In this document: in pieces, positions 9,111-18,407 of the stretch | How the letters are laid out: every line of letters starts with the position of its first letter | Numbering within the stretch: position 1 is the first letter of the stretch | DNA from: Oleidesulfovibrio sp047973035 | GTDB taxonomy: Bacteria; Desulfobacterota; Desulfovibrionia; Desulfovibrionales; Desulfovibrionaceae | Direction: 5' to 3' | DNA length: 64,000 nt | Assembly (NCBI RefSeq): GCF_047973035.1 | Contig: NZ_JBKEBF010000031.1 | Coordinates: 142,924-206,923, forward strand | Program-made: the position numbers and the translations under genes | The notes under the pieces: generated by a model | The model's database searches: none | What the model saw: the letters and a program-made list of their open reading frames with translations, nothing else | Told to the model about the DNA's origin: nothing

Positions 9111-9965
9111 ATGCATACCCGAGACAAACGCCTTCGGGCGGCCTTCGGCTACCTGCTCCGCAAGCCGGTCAAAGCGCTGAAGGCCATACATCGTGACCGC
9201 TTTCAGACCCGCTACTGGCAAGAGTTGGTACGCGATACATACAACATGCCGGAAGGCCTGCCTGTAACAGACCTCATCAACCTGTTCGGCAACTTTGACG
9301 AGATAGTACGTCCTTACGCCTTTTTAGAGGCTTCCGCCACGGTAACGGATATTGCGCTGCTCAAAGCGTTGGCAAGGCGCTTTCCGGACGGGTGCGATTA
9401 CCTTGAAATCGGCCGCTGGCGGGGTGAATCGCTGATGAATGTGGCAGACGTGGCAAGGTCATGTGTTTCTGTCAGCCTGTCAGAAAAACAGATGCGTAAA
9501 GCCGGATTCAGCGAAAGCATGATTGCGCAGGATGCTTTTTTTCTGAAAAACAACATTGCTCCGGAACTGGCAGCACGTATCGAATGCATCAATGACGACA
9601 CGCAGACTTTTGATTTCAGTTCACTAGGGCGTAAATTTGATCTTATTTTTATCGACGGTGACCACCACAGCGAAGCTGTAGCCCGCGATACGCAAAAGTT
9701 GCTGCCCCTGCTGCGCAACGAATCCTCTGTAATCGTCTGGCACGATTACGCGGAATCTCCGGAAAAGCCGCGCTGGGCTGTTATGGCAGGAATCCTTAAA
9801 GGTATGCCCGCATCCGAGCATCACAGGCTGTACCATGTGTCGAATACGTTATGTGCGCTGTACACGCGGCAGCCGCTAAAGGCCGCAACCCAGCAGTTTG
9901 CCGTAACGCCGGACAAATATTTCAGCGTCCGCATCACCGGACACCACCTGCCCACGGCAGAGTAA
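9111..9965 (+). CDS. Class I SAM-dependent methyltransferase (Methyltransf_24-like)
   Basis: The product has 284 residues. SAM-binding motif I is visible as DYLEIGRWRGESLMNVA, motif II/III as FDLIFIDGDHHSEAVARD, and the later VIVWHDYAESPE segment fits the O-methyltransferase type found in glycan and cephalosporin-hydroxylase-like families. The N-terminal 100 residues are basic and carry no membrane helix. It sits between two ABC-transporter genes rather than in the glycosyltransferase run, which suggests that methylation is coupled to export or capping of the product. The substrate is not identifiable from sequence. Confidence 0.75.
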   Translation: MHTRDKRLRAAFGYLLRKPVKALKAIHRDRFQTRYWQELVRDTYNMPEGLPVTDLINLFGNFDEIVRPYAFLEASATVTDIALLKALARRFPDGCDYLEIGRWRGESLMNVADVARSCVSVSLSEKQMRKAGFSESMIAQDAFFLKNNIAPELAARIECINDDTQTFDFSSLGRKFDLIFIDGDHHSEAVARDTQKLLPLLRNESSVIVWHDYAESPEKPRWAVMAGILKGMPASEHHRLYHVSNTLCALYTRQPLKAATQQFAVTPDKYFSVRITGHHLPTAE

Positions 9966-9993
9966 CTGAATCCGCAGGAGGAAACTGACAACC

Positions 9994-10743
9994 ATGACCA
10001 CGCGCCGCACCATTGTCAGAGTCACGGGGGTGACCAAAACATTCCGCATGGGCAAGGTTGATGTTCAGGCTCTTAAAGGCGTTGATCTGGAAATTTATGC
10101 CGGTGAGTATATCTCCATCATGGGTCCTTCCGGCTCCGGCAAGTCTACGCTTTTTAATATGATCGGCGGGCTGGACAAGCCCTCTGACGGCAAAGTGTTC
10201 ATTGACGAAGTAGATATTTCGCAGCTCGACGCGTACGAGCTGGCGTGGCTGCGTAACAGAAAAATCGGCTACATTTTCCAGACGTTCAATATCATTCCTG
10301 TAATGACGGCTCTTGAAAATGTCACACTGCCCATGACCTTTGCCGGTATGAACAACGACGATGCCATAGCAAAAGGACTGGAGCTGCTCAGCCTTGTGGG
10401 ACTGGCTGAACGCCGCGACCACAAACCGCTGGAACTTTCCGGTGGTCAGCAGCAACGCGTTGCCATTGCACGAGCCCTTGCCAACGATCCGTCAATCATT
10501 CTGGCAGACGAACCGACAGGCAACCTTGACCTGACGACAGGCGAAGACATCATTGAGCTGTTGCGTACGCTCAGTACCGAACGCGGCGTAACCATAATCT
10601 CCGCCACGCATGACTATAAAATGCTCAATGTCTCTGATCGGGTAGTGTGGGTGCGTGACGGCCGCGTGGACAAAGTTGAGTCCCGCGGCGAACTGAATAT
10701 TTCGGTGGGCGGCATCGCCGGCGCGCAAAAAGGCAATATATAG
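9994..10743 (+). CDS. ABC transporter ATP-binding protein, LolD/MacB class
   Basis: The product has 249 residues preceded by an AGGAGG site. Walker A is GPSGSGKST, the Q-loop region GYIFQTFNIIP, the signature LSGGQQQRV, Walker B IILADEPTGNLD and the H-loop SATHD. These are the hallmarks of the LolD/MacB/FtsE subgroup that pairs with FtsX-type permeases. The partners are almost certainly the small FtsX protein (8304-8981) and the 1,846-residue FtsX fusion that begins 24 bp downstream. It is a cytoplasmic subunit at the inner membrane that drives conformational work rather than transport through a channel. Confidence 0.9.
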   Translation: MTTRRTIVRVTGVTKTFRMGKVDVQALKGVDLEIYAGEYISIMGPSGSGKSTLFNMIGGLDKPSDGKVFIDEVDISQLDAYELAWLRNRKIGYIFQTFNIIPVMTALENVTLPMTFAGMNNDDAIAKGLELLSLVGLAERRDHKPLELSGGQQQRVAIARALANDPSIILADEPTGNLDLTTGEDIIELLRTLSTERGVTIISATHDYKMLNVSDRVVWVRDGRVDKVESRGELNISVGGIAGAQKGNI

Positions 10744-10767
10744 CCGCATGGCTTCTCGGGGCGCAGC

Positions 10768-13700
10768 ATGAAGTACGGCTTAGACATACAGTTATCCCGC
10801 TGCAGGCAGCCGGAAGCACTACAGGGTACCCTTCGGGATTGCCCTTCTGCCGCTATTACGGAAAAGCTGCGGGGAAATTTTCAGGCAAGCCCGCCAGACA
10901 GGCTCCTGAAAGCCCCCCTGAAAAAAACTTCCGGCACGGCAGGCTACGGATATCATCAGGCTGACGCCGTGTTACACCAGTTGTGCCTATTCCTTGCTGC
11001 AGCCGTTTTGTGCCTTGGCCTTATCTTCAACGCCCTGCCTGCCGCCGCCACAGAAACCCTGACGTTGGAAGAAACCATCCGCGCCATGGCCTTTCTGCGC
11101 GACCGTGCCCCCGGTACAGTTGGGGGCAGCCATGCCGCAAGCCTGATGGAACGCGGATTCTCGTCTGCATTTCCCACACCTGAGGGGCTTTCCGGCAACG
11201 TTGTCATTGGCCGTCAGCCGTTTATGCTGCCTGCACGCGTACATGACGTAAGCAGTATAACAATTCTGCCGGACGGCTCTCCCGCAGCAATTGCTCCTTT
11301 GCTCATGAACCGCCTTTCCACCGGTTCCACAGGCAAGGAAGGCGTTACCGGTATGGCTGTCTGGAGCGGCAGCGGCTCGCTGGCAGACTTTGACGGCATG
11401 GACGTCAAAGGTTCAGTCGTGCTTATGGACATGAACTCCGGCAAACACTGGATCAATGCGGCACGGCTGGGGGCTTCGGCGCTTATCATGGTGGATTTCA
11501 CCAAGCCGGGCGAAGCCTCGCGGCGGCTTTTTCAGGAAAAGCTGGAACCTACACCCATCGACTTCCCTGTCTTCTGGATGCCGCAGGCGCAGGCTGAAAA
11601 GTATTTCGGCCCGCTTGATTCCTCCCGCCCTGCAATACTTAATAAAGAAGTACGGCTGCATTCGCTTACCGTCTGGCAACGGGTGGAGGCTGACAATGTT
11701 TTCTGCTTTATCCCCGGCAGTGACCCTGCCCTTGATGACGGATTTCTGCTGGTAGAAGCGTTTTACGATGTCACAGGCATGGTGCCGGGCGCTACTCCCG
11801 CTGCAGATCAGGCGGCTTCTGCCGCTGCACTTGTCGAAGCGGCACGACAGTTTGCCCTTTCACCGCCGAAGCGCTCCGTACTGCTGGTAGCAACGGCAGG
11901 ACACAGTCAGGGCAAGGCCGGTAGCCGCGAACTTGCGTGGGCGCTTTCCGCCCCGCGTGAGCTGATGCTGAAACGGCAGCAGGATGCCCGCAAGCGGTCA
12001 GAACAGGCAGAAACTATTCTTGGTATTCTGCAAGAGGACATGCCGCTTGCTGTTGCCAGATCGCCGCAGGCATTCCGCAACGGCAGCCACGACCTTGTGC
12101 GGGACGCCTTTCGGGATGTGCTGAAAAATAAAGAAGATGATATCACCCGCACCCTTATGCGACTGCGGCTTGAAGCCTCCGGCCCTGAACGAAACCAGAA
12201 AATTCAGACGCTGGCAAAACAGCGCATCACCCTTCGCCGTCTGCCCTGGACAGCCGGAACACTGCGGGAATCCGACGCCATTGATGAACAGTCGCGCACA
12301 GTGCTGATGGACATGCTGCCTGAAGTTGCGGCCAACCAGCAGCGTATGCTTATGGATGCTCAGGCCGATGAGCAATCTATGACCGGTGCGCTTATCGTGC
12401 GCGACCTTGTCGGCAAACGGCGTATGGACGCCGGTATTTCACTGCACCTTTCCAGTCACGGTGACGGGCTTGGCGGGTTTCAGTTCGGGTGGTTGTACGA
12501 ACTTAATGACACCGTCAACCGTACCCGCCAACTGGGCGCCATTGATGCCATGATGCAACAGGCTTCTGACAGGCAACTGGCCTATGTGCCGGGTAATGCG
12601 GATGCCACCAGAGCCTATCGGGTATGGCGTAAAAAAGCAGACGAGCTTCGCAGTCTGGGCATTGATCCCGGCCCGTATTCGCCTCCTGTTCCGCTCCTTC
12701 TTTCCGATACGCTGCGGCCCAGCCGTGCCAGACCGTGGCAAAGTTATCTGCCTGACAGACCTCAGCTAGGCGCGGAACCGCTGGCTCTTGCCGGTTTTCC
12801 CGCCCTGACGCTGGCAACGCTGCACGACACGCGTACCACATGGACCACGCCTAATGACCTGCCGGAAGCCGTAAATTTTGATTTTCTACGCCGCCAGAGC
12901 AAGCTTATTAACACACTGCTGCACGAACTTGCCACAAGTCCGGCACCGGACATCGGCAAAATGCCCCGCAGCGGATTTTCCACGCTGGACGGCCGCGCCA
13001 ATATGTTGCGACAGGGCGAGCTTTTTCCCGACAGAAACGCAGAGAACGCCGTATTCATAGTTTTTCAGGGCAAAACCGTTTTCCCCGCCATAAGCGATGC
13101 CACAGGGCGTTTTTATGTTCCGGGGCTGGCCCGTTACAACCAGACCGTACACAAAGCGGTTATAGAAGGGTACCGCTTTGCCCCGCAGACGGGCCTTGCC
13201 GTATGGGCCATTGATAAAGAGCTTACCGGCAAGAACGCCTACCGCGTAAAAATGAAACGTGAGCAGGTGCGTACCGACCTTACCATGTTCGGCTGCACAC
13301 AAAGCACGCTTTTCGGCATGGTGAACCAGCGTACGTTCAGGCACCTCACCGTGCCCCAACTTATTGATGCCCGTACGGAAGCTGCACCGCTGCGTTACTG
13401 GTACAGCAGGTTGGATACACGTTCATCCACGCTGAATACGCTGTTCCTTGAGCCTGACGTCCCTTACAAAATGACGTTTTCCGACAACTTCATTGACCGC
13501 AAAATGCTGCTGTTGAACGCATCGGATAAAAACCCGCAGGGGGCAGGCTACCTTATGGCCGACTGGCCGGTGCTGTACGATACGGAATACAAAGCCGCGC
13601 GTGATATGTGGGCGTTGCTGGGCCCCCGCATCGATAACCTTGAAGATCACGGTATCATCAACGAACGGATACGCGACCTGCGGCAACGCGGAGAAGCGCT

Positions 13701-16308
13701 GCTTGCCGATGCAGACGATCTGCGCAGCCGGAAAAAATGGGACAGCTACACGGAAGCTGCCCGCGCTTCACTTTCACTTGCCTCGCTGGCGTACAACGAT
13801 GTGGACACCACCCAGCGCGATGTACTGGCAGGGGTACTTTTTTATATTGCGCTGTTTGTGCCGTTTGCCTACTGCCTTGAGCGGCTGCTGTTCGGCTTTG
13901 CCTCCATCAATAAGCGTATTGCCGCGTTCAGTATCATTCTGCTGACCATCATCGGTATAATCTACGCAGTGCATCCGGCATTCCGACTGACATACAGCCC
14001 CGCCATAGTTATTCTGGCTTTCTTCATTCTCGGGCTGTCCGCCATAGTCTCCCTGATTATTTTCATGCGCTTTGAACGCGAAATGGAAGACCTGCAACGC
14101 CGCTCGCGCCATCTGCGCGGGCCGGTAGTCACTAAGGGCGCAGCCATGGCTGCGGCAGCCGCCATCGGGGTAAGCAACCTGCGCCGCCGCCCCATGCGTA
14201 CGGCTCTGACCTGCGCAACGCTGGTCATTCTTACCTTCACGATCATGAACTTTACCGCCGCCCGTTCCATACGTCAGGCGGGGTGGGTATCATTCAGCGA
14301 TACCGCACCGTATCAAGGGCTGTTGCTGAAAGACCTTGGCTGGCGGACTCTGCCGCCGGAAGCATTACAGGCGGCCAACGCACTGTTTGCTTCGCGCAAT
14401 GCCTCCATGCCCCGAATGCAAAGCATGTCCGGCAGCATGCGGCAGGCGGAAATGCAAAGCGAGATCCCTCCGGCAGGCAGCAGTATGATGCAAGGAGCTA
14501 ACGCCCCGACCGGAACCTCCGCCTACAGCCCTACTGACGAAAAAAGTCTGGTAGAGCAGCTCGCTTCCCGCACGGACGCATCAGCATCGGAGCAGCTTTT
14601 CCCCGTGGGCTCCCCCGACATGACAACGCCACGCATGGGGCGCGCCGGTATGCACGGCGTTGTGGCTCCGCGTGTCTGGTACGAAACCAGTGACCAGACA
14701 CGCGCACCAGTTATTCCGCTGCTGCGCGGCACCATTGAATCTCGCCTGCGCGGTGTAGTGGGCCTGTCCCCTGATGAGCCGCTGGTATCCGGTCTGGACA
14801 AGGCGCTTGTACAAGGGCGCTGGTTCCATAGCGGAGAAGAACACGCCATCATCATTCCGCAGCAGGTTGCGCGTTCGCTGGATATCCGCATCACGCCGGA
14901 CAACCCGCTGCCACAGGTAACATTATGGGGCATGAAGCTGACCGTTACCGGCATTCTGCGTGACAACGCCCTCAGGGATACGCCCGACCTTGACGGCGAA
15001 CCCATGACTCCCATTACCTATCCCAACGAGGCGGCAACACAGATCAGCGCTCTGGAAGCCGAGGCCCTGACGGAAGGTGACGACCTGTTGCGCTACGACA
15101 CCCGCTACGAACATGTAGATGGCGATCTGGTAGCCATAATGCCTGCGCGTACACTGGCCTCTGCCGGAGGCACGTTAAAGGCTCTGGCTGTCCGCCTGCC
15201 GCAAAAGGTCGCACAAAACGAAATCCAGCAACACCTGCTCACACAGCAGGGCCTTGGCGACCGCTTCGGGCTGATGCTTTTCCGCGGCACGCAGGAGGGT
15301 ACATTCCTGTACTACGCCGCCAACGCCACCACATATTCCGGCGTTTCGGTTATCCTCATACCGCTGGCCATTTCAGCGCTTATCGTACTGAACACCATGA
15401 TAGGCTCGGTGCATGAGCGCAAAAATGAAATCGGCATTTACACGTCTGTGGGGCTTGCACCCTCGCATGTTGCCTTTTTGTTTGTGGCGGAAGCCATGGC
15501 GCTGGCTGTCATATCCGTTGTGCTGGGCTACCTGCTTGCGCAGGGCTGCGCTGCCGTGCTTGCCGGAACTCCGGTCTGGCAAGGCATGACTGCAAACTAT
15601 TCTTCCACCGCCGGAGTGGCAGCCATGGTCATGGTAATGTCCGTCGTGCTCATATCCACCCTGTACCCCGCCCGCATGGCGTCGCAGGTGGCCATTCCTG
15701 ACGTGACCCGCGCATGGAAGCTGCCCGAAGTACAAGGCGACACTCTGTCCCTGCCGTTGCCGTTCCTCATCAAAGGCCGCGAACAGGCATGTGCAGGCGG
15801 TTATCTGATGGATTACTACGAGGCCCATGCCGACATATCGCATGGCGAGTTTTCCACAGACTCCATGGATTACAATTTCATCAGTTCCGATATTCTGCCG
15901 TCGCAGGGAATCACCATAGCAGATGCCGAGTTGCTGGACGCGGAGGCATGTTTCTCCATGGCGTTCAAAGTCTGGCTGGCTCCGTTCGACTTCGGGGTAC
16001 GGCAGAATGTACGGCTCGTTTTCTGCCCGTCAGAACTGTACAAAGGCTACAGGCAGATTCAGGTAATCATCCGACGCGAAGCCGGTGAACGCATCATCTG
16101 GAATAACCTGAACAAACGTTTTCTCAACGACCTGCGTAAACAACTGCTTGTCTGGCGCTCGCTGGACGATTCTGCTCGGCAAGCCTATGAGGCGGGCCTT
16201 GAGGCTGTTCTTTCGAATATGGGCCGGCATGTTCCGGCTGAAGCAGCGGAAGAACGCGAAGCAGCAAGTCAGACTGGCCCCGACCATACCACCGGAGGCA
16301 CAGCATGA
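10768..16308 (+). CDS. Giant fusion: M28-peptidase-like periplasmic region plus FtsX permease
   Basis: The product has 1,846 residues in one uninterrupted frame. After about 68 basic residues comes a membrane helix (70-95). Residues about 145-300 resemble a PA domain; about 305-700 resemble an M28 aminopeptidase fold (NVFCFIPGSDP, then SVLLVATAGHSQGKAGSRE, then TLATLHDTRTTWTTPND). The Zn ligands expected in M28 (GAHYDS-like, EE and late His) are replaced, so it is probably catalytically dead. Three or four helices follow at about 1015-1105, then FtsX helices at about 1135-1165 and 1505-1640, with a periplasmic stretch between, and a soluble tail (1650-1846). It overlaps the next gene by 4 bp. 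Domain limits are approximate and read by eye. Confidence 0.75.
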   Translation: MKYGLDIQLSRCRQPEALQGTLRDCPSAAITEKLRGNFQASPPDRLLKAPLKKTSGTAGYGYHQADAVLHQLCLFLAAAVLCLGLIFNALPAAATETLTLEETIRAMAFLRDRAPGTVGGSHAASLMERGFSSAFPTPEGLSGNVVIGRQPFMLPARVHDVSSITILPDGSPAAIAPLLMNRLSTGSTGKEGVTGMAVWSGSGSLADFDGMDVKGSVVLMDMNSGKHWINAARLGASALIMVDFTKPGEASRRLFQEKLEPTPIDFPVFWMPQAQAEKYFGPLDSSRPAILNKEVRLHSLTVWQRVEADNVFCFIPGSDPALDDGFLLVEAFYDVTGMVPGATPAADQAASAAALVEAARQFALSPPKRSVLLVATAGHSQGKAGSRELAWALSAPRELMLKRQQDARKRSEQAETILGILQEDMPLAVARSPQAFRNGSHDLVRDAFRDVLKNKEDDITRTLMRLRLEASGPERNQKIQTLAKQRITLRRLPWTAGTLRESDAIDEQSRTVLMDMLPEVAANQQRMLMDAQADEQSMTGALIVRDLVGKRRMDAGISLHLSSHGDGLGGFQFGWLYELNDTVNRTRQLGAIDAMMQQASDRQLAYVPGNADATRAYRVWRKKADELRSLGIDPGPYSPPVPLLLSDTLRPSRARPWQSYLPDRPQLGAEPLALAGFPALTLATLHDTRTTWTTPNDLPEAVNFDFLRRQSKLINTLLHELATSPAPDIGKMPRSGFSTLDGRANMLRQGELFPDRNAENAVFIVFQGKTVFPAISDATGRFYVPGLARYNQTVHKAVIEGYRFAPQTGLAVWAIDKELTGKNAYRVKMKREQVRTDLTMFGCTQSTLFGMVNQRTFRHLTVPQLIDARTEAAPLRYWYSRLDTRSSTLNTLFLEPDVPYKMTFSDNFIDRKMLLLNASDKNPQGAGYLMADWPVLYDTEYKAARDMWALLGPRIDNLEDHGIINERIRDLRQRGEALLADADDLRSRKKWDSYTEAARASLSLASLAYNDVDTTQRDVLAGVLFYIALFVPFAYCLERLLFGFASINKRIAAFSIILLTIIGIIYAVHPAFRLTYSPAIVILAFFILGLSAIVSLIIFMRFEREMEDLQRRSRHLRGPVVTKGAAMAAAAAIGVSNLRRRPMRTALTCATLVILTFTIMNFTAARSIRQAGWVSFSDTAPYQGLLLKDLGWRTLPPEALQAANALFASRNASMPRMQSMSGSMRQAEMQSEIPPAGSSMMQGANAPTGTSAYSPTDEKSLVEQLASRTDASASEQLFPVGSPDMTTPRMGRAGMHGVVAPRVWYETSDQTRAPVIPLLRGTIESRLRGVVGLSPDEPLVSGLDKALVQGRWFHSGEEHAIIIPQQVARSLDIRITPDNPLPQVTLWGMKLTVTGILRDNALRDTPDLDGEPMTPITYPNEAATQISALEAEALTEGDDLLRYDTRYEHVDGDLVAIMPARTLASAGGTLKALAVRLPQKVAQNEIQQHLLTQQGLGDRFGLMLFRGTQEGTFLYYAANATTYSGVSVILIPLAISALIVLNTMIGSVHERKNEIGIYTSVGLAPSHVAFLFVAEAMALAVISVVLGYLLAQGCAAVLAGTPVWQGMTANYSSTAGVAAMVMVMSVVLISTLYPARMASQVAIPDVTRAWKLPEVQGDTLSLPLPFLIKGREQACAGGYLMDYYEAHADISHGEFSTDSMDYNFISSDILPSQGITIADAELLDAEACFSMAFKVWLAPFDFGVRQNVRLVFCPSELYKGYRQIQVIIRREAGERIIWNNLNKRFLNDLRKQLLVWRSLDDSARQAYEAGLEAVLSNMGRHVPAEAAEEREAASQTGPDHTTGGTA

Positions 16309-18398
16309 TTCGTCCCCGTGCCATATTCACCGGCCTTGCATTCAGCTTGGCTCTTTGCATTGCCATTCCCATGCAAAGCGCCTTCATCGGCGGTGCGCCG
16401 CTGGGTGGCGGGCCCATGCCTGTGGCTCCTTTTGTGCTGGCAATCATCCTGTACGGTGCAAGTGCTTTTGCCAGTCGCTACACAGGCGGCAGACCGCCCT
16501 TAAGCGGTGGCGAAATTCTGGTTGTCTGGCTGCTTACCACCATTGCCTCCGGCGTGGCATGGAGCGGCCTTACAGAGCACTTCCTGTTGCTGATAACCGC
16601 GCCTGTCCGCTTTGTGCAGGAAGGCTTTCTGTGGCCGGATGCAATGCGTACGCTGCTGCCCGACAGCTGGCTGCAGCGCGATGCCGGTGCCGTGCGCCTG
16701 TTGTACGACGGAATACAAAGCGGCCGCGCCATGAGCTGGAGCGAAGTCGCTTCGCAGATTCCGTGGCATCTGTGGTTGCCTGTACTGGGCACATGGATTC
16801 TGTTTTTACTGGTATGCTATGCCACTATGATCTGCATAGTCAGTCTGTTCGGGCGCCAGTGGGTAGAAAATGAACGCATGAACTACCCGCTGCTTCGGGT
16901 ACCGCAACTGATGGGCGAGGCTCTGGATGCCGGAAAGATGGGGCAGTTTGTCACAGACAGATACCTGTGGTGGGGACTGAGCATTCCCGTATTTCTGCAC
17001 CTGCTCAACGGCCTGCACTTTGTCACTCCGGGCGTGCCGCAGATTGACACTCTCGTGCTGGCCGGTAAGTATTTTCCCAAATATGGTCTGCTTTCCGGCT
17101 TTCATAAGCTGAAAATTTACATCGTGCCTGCGTTTATAGGCTTTGCATTTCTTGCCTCGCGGCAGGTCTCTTTCAGTTTGTGGTTCTTCCATCTGGCGGG
17201 ACTGCTGTTGCTGGGCCTTTTGTATGTATCCGGCCTGCAAGCGCCGGAAGCGGCCCTCGGCGTAACGCTGGGACCGGACTTCAGCCGTCCGGAAGAGGCC
17301 CAGTCCATGGGCGCGGCAGTCATTTTTTTCTGCTTCCTGTTATGGCTCGCACGGGGGCATCTGCTTTCCACCCTGCGGCTTGCTGCGGGGATAAAAAGTC
17401 CTGCGCCGGAGTCCGGCACATCACCCGCCGCAAAAAATACACAGGAAGCATCGTGCCCTGCCGGCAGCGGCGAGTGGATGAGTGCTGTCACCGCTTTGCG
17501 CGGTGCTGTTGCAGGTTTGCTGCTCATGGGCATCTGGTGTCACTGGGCAGGTGTTTCGATTATCGGATGCGTGGCCTTACCGCTGGTGTTTTTCCTTATG
17601 CTGCTTGTGGTGTCACGCCTTATCGCACAGGGCGGCCTGCCCGGTTTTTCGCTTTCCGCAGCGCCTACTGACGGCCTTACATCCATGTTCGGCTCCGGCA
17701 TTCTTGGCGGGGCGGACATAGCTGTGGGGGCAGTGATGCAAAAACTGCTGTTTGCCGATATGCGCGAATCCGTCATGCCTGCACTGGTGCATGGCTCCAA
17801 GGTAACGGATATTGCCACCGGAAAACCCAATCCGGCAGTAACGTATGACACTGCGGAATCCGCACAGTCTGCGGAATCTGCAGTAGCAACCGGACGGTGC
17901 AGACTGCTCTGGAGCATCGCGCTGGCGCTTGTCATTGCCGTAGGCGTTTCATTCTTTACCATGCTCATGATGGCCCACCGCTACGGATTGCGTGACCTGA
18001 GGCTGGACTTTGCCTCCCGTTCAGTCATGGCCACATACGAAAACGCCTGGAAGCTGCTTGAACTGCCCACTGCGGTTAATGAGTGGGCGGCAGGATTCAT
18101 CATTCTGGGCATGGTCATCATGCTGGTACTGGTAGTCTGCTTTACGCGTTTTTACTGGTGGCCGCTGCATCCACTGGGCTATCTGGCTGCATATTCTCCA
18201 GCCATGCGCGTTTTGTGGTTCAGTCTGCTGATAGGATGGCTGGGCAACCAGATAGTACTGCGCTATGGCGGAACACGGCTGTACAGGCGTATCCAGCTCT
18301 TCTTTGTGGGACTGGTCGCAGGTGATTTTCTGATGGCAGGCGGCTGGGCCGTTGTTTCGGCGTTTACCAACAACCCCTACCGGGTGTTCCCGTTTTAG
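16305..18398 (+). CDS. Polytopic membrane protein, OPT/DUF6785-like (first of pair)
   Basis: The product has 697 residues, starting in a 4-bp overlap with the giant FtsX gene. It has about 14 hydrophobic segments, with Gly/Pro-rich loops such as AFIGGAPLGGGPMP and FGSGILGGADIAVG that recall oligopeptide-transporter-like (OPT) proteins and the DUF6785 family. A variable hydrophilic loop sits near residues 360-385 (Ser/Ala/Pro-rich). No enzymatic motif is seen. It pairs with the similarly sized protein encoded 9 bp downstream; the two may form a heterodimer. Location next to an FtsX machine and glycan enzymes suggests a role in moving or flipping the product, but this is inference. Confidence 0.7.
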   Translation: MIRPRAIFTGLAFSLALCIAIPMQSAFIGGAPLGGGPMPVAPFVLAIILYGASAFASRYTGGRPPLSGGEILVVWLLTTIASGVAWSGLTEHFLLLITAPVRFVQEGFLWPDAMRTLLPDSWLQRDAGAVRLLYDGIQSGRAMSWSEVASQIPWHLWLPVLGTWILFLLVCYATMICIVSLFGRQWVENERMNYPLLRVPQLMGEALDAGKMGQFVTDRYLWWGLSIPVFLHLLNGLHFVTPGVPQIDTLVLAGKYFPKYGLLSGFHKLKIYIVPAFIGFAFLASRQVSFSLWFFHLAGLLLLGLLYVSGLQAPEAALGVTLGPDFSRPEEAQSMGAAVIFFCFLLWLARGHLLSTLRLAAGIKSPAPESGTSPAAKNTQEASCPAGSGEWMSAVTALRGAVAGLLLMGIWCHWAGVSIIGCVALPLVFFLMLLVVSRLIAQGGLPGFSLSAAPTDGLTSMFGSGILGGADIAVGAVMQKLLFADMRESVMPALVHGSKVTDIATGKPNPAVTYDTAESAQSAESAVATGRCRLLWSIALALVIAVGVSFFTMLMMAHRYGLRDLRLDFASRSVMATYENAWKLLELPTAVNEWAAGFIILGMVIMLVLVVCFTRFYWWPLHPLGYLAAYSPAMRVLWFSLLIGWLGNQIVLRYGGTRLYRRIQLFFVGLVAGDFLMAGGWAVVSAFTNNPYRVFPF

Positions 18399-18407
18399 GC
18401 GCGATCT

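Noticed and set aside
10768..16308. That the giant protein is an artefact joining separate genes
   Set aside because: The frame is uninterrupted over 5.5 kb, codon use is even, and the domains are in a sensible order with membrane topology that fits FtsX.
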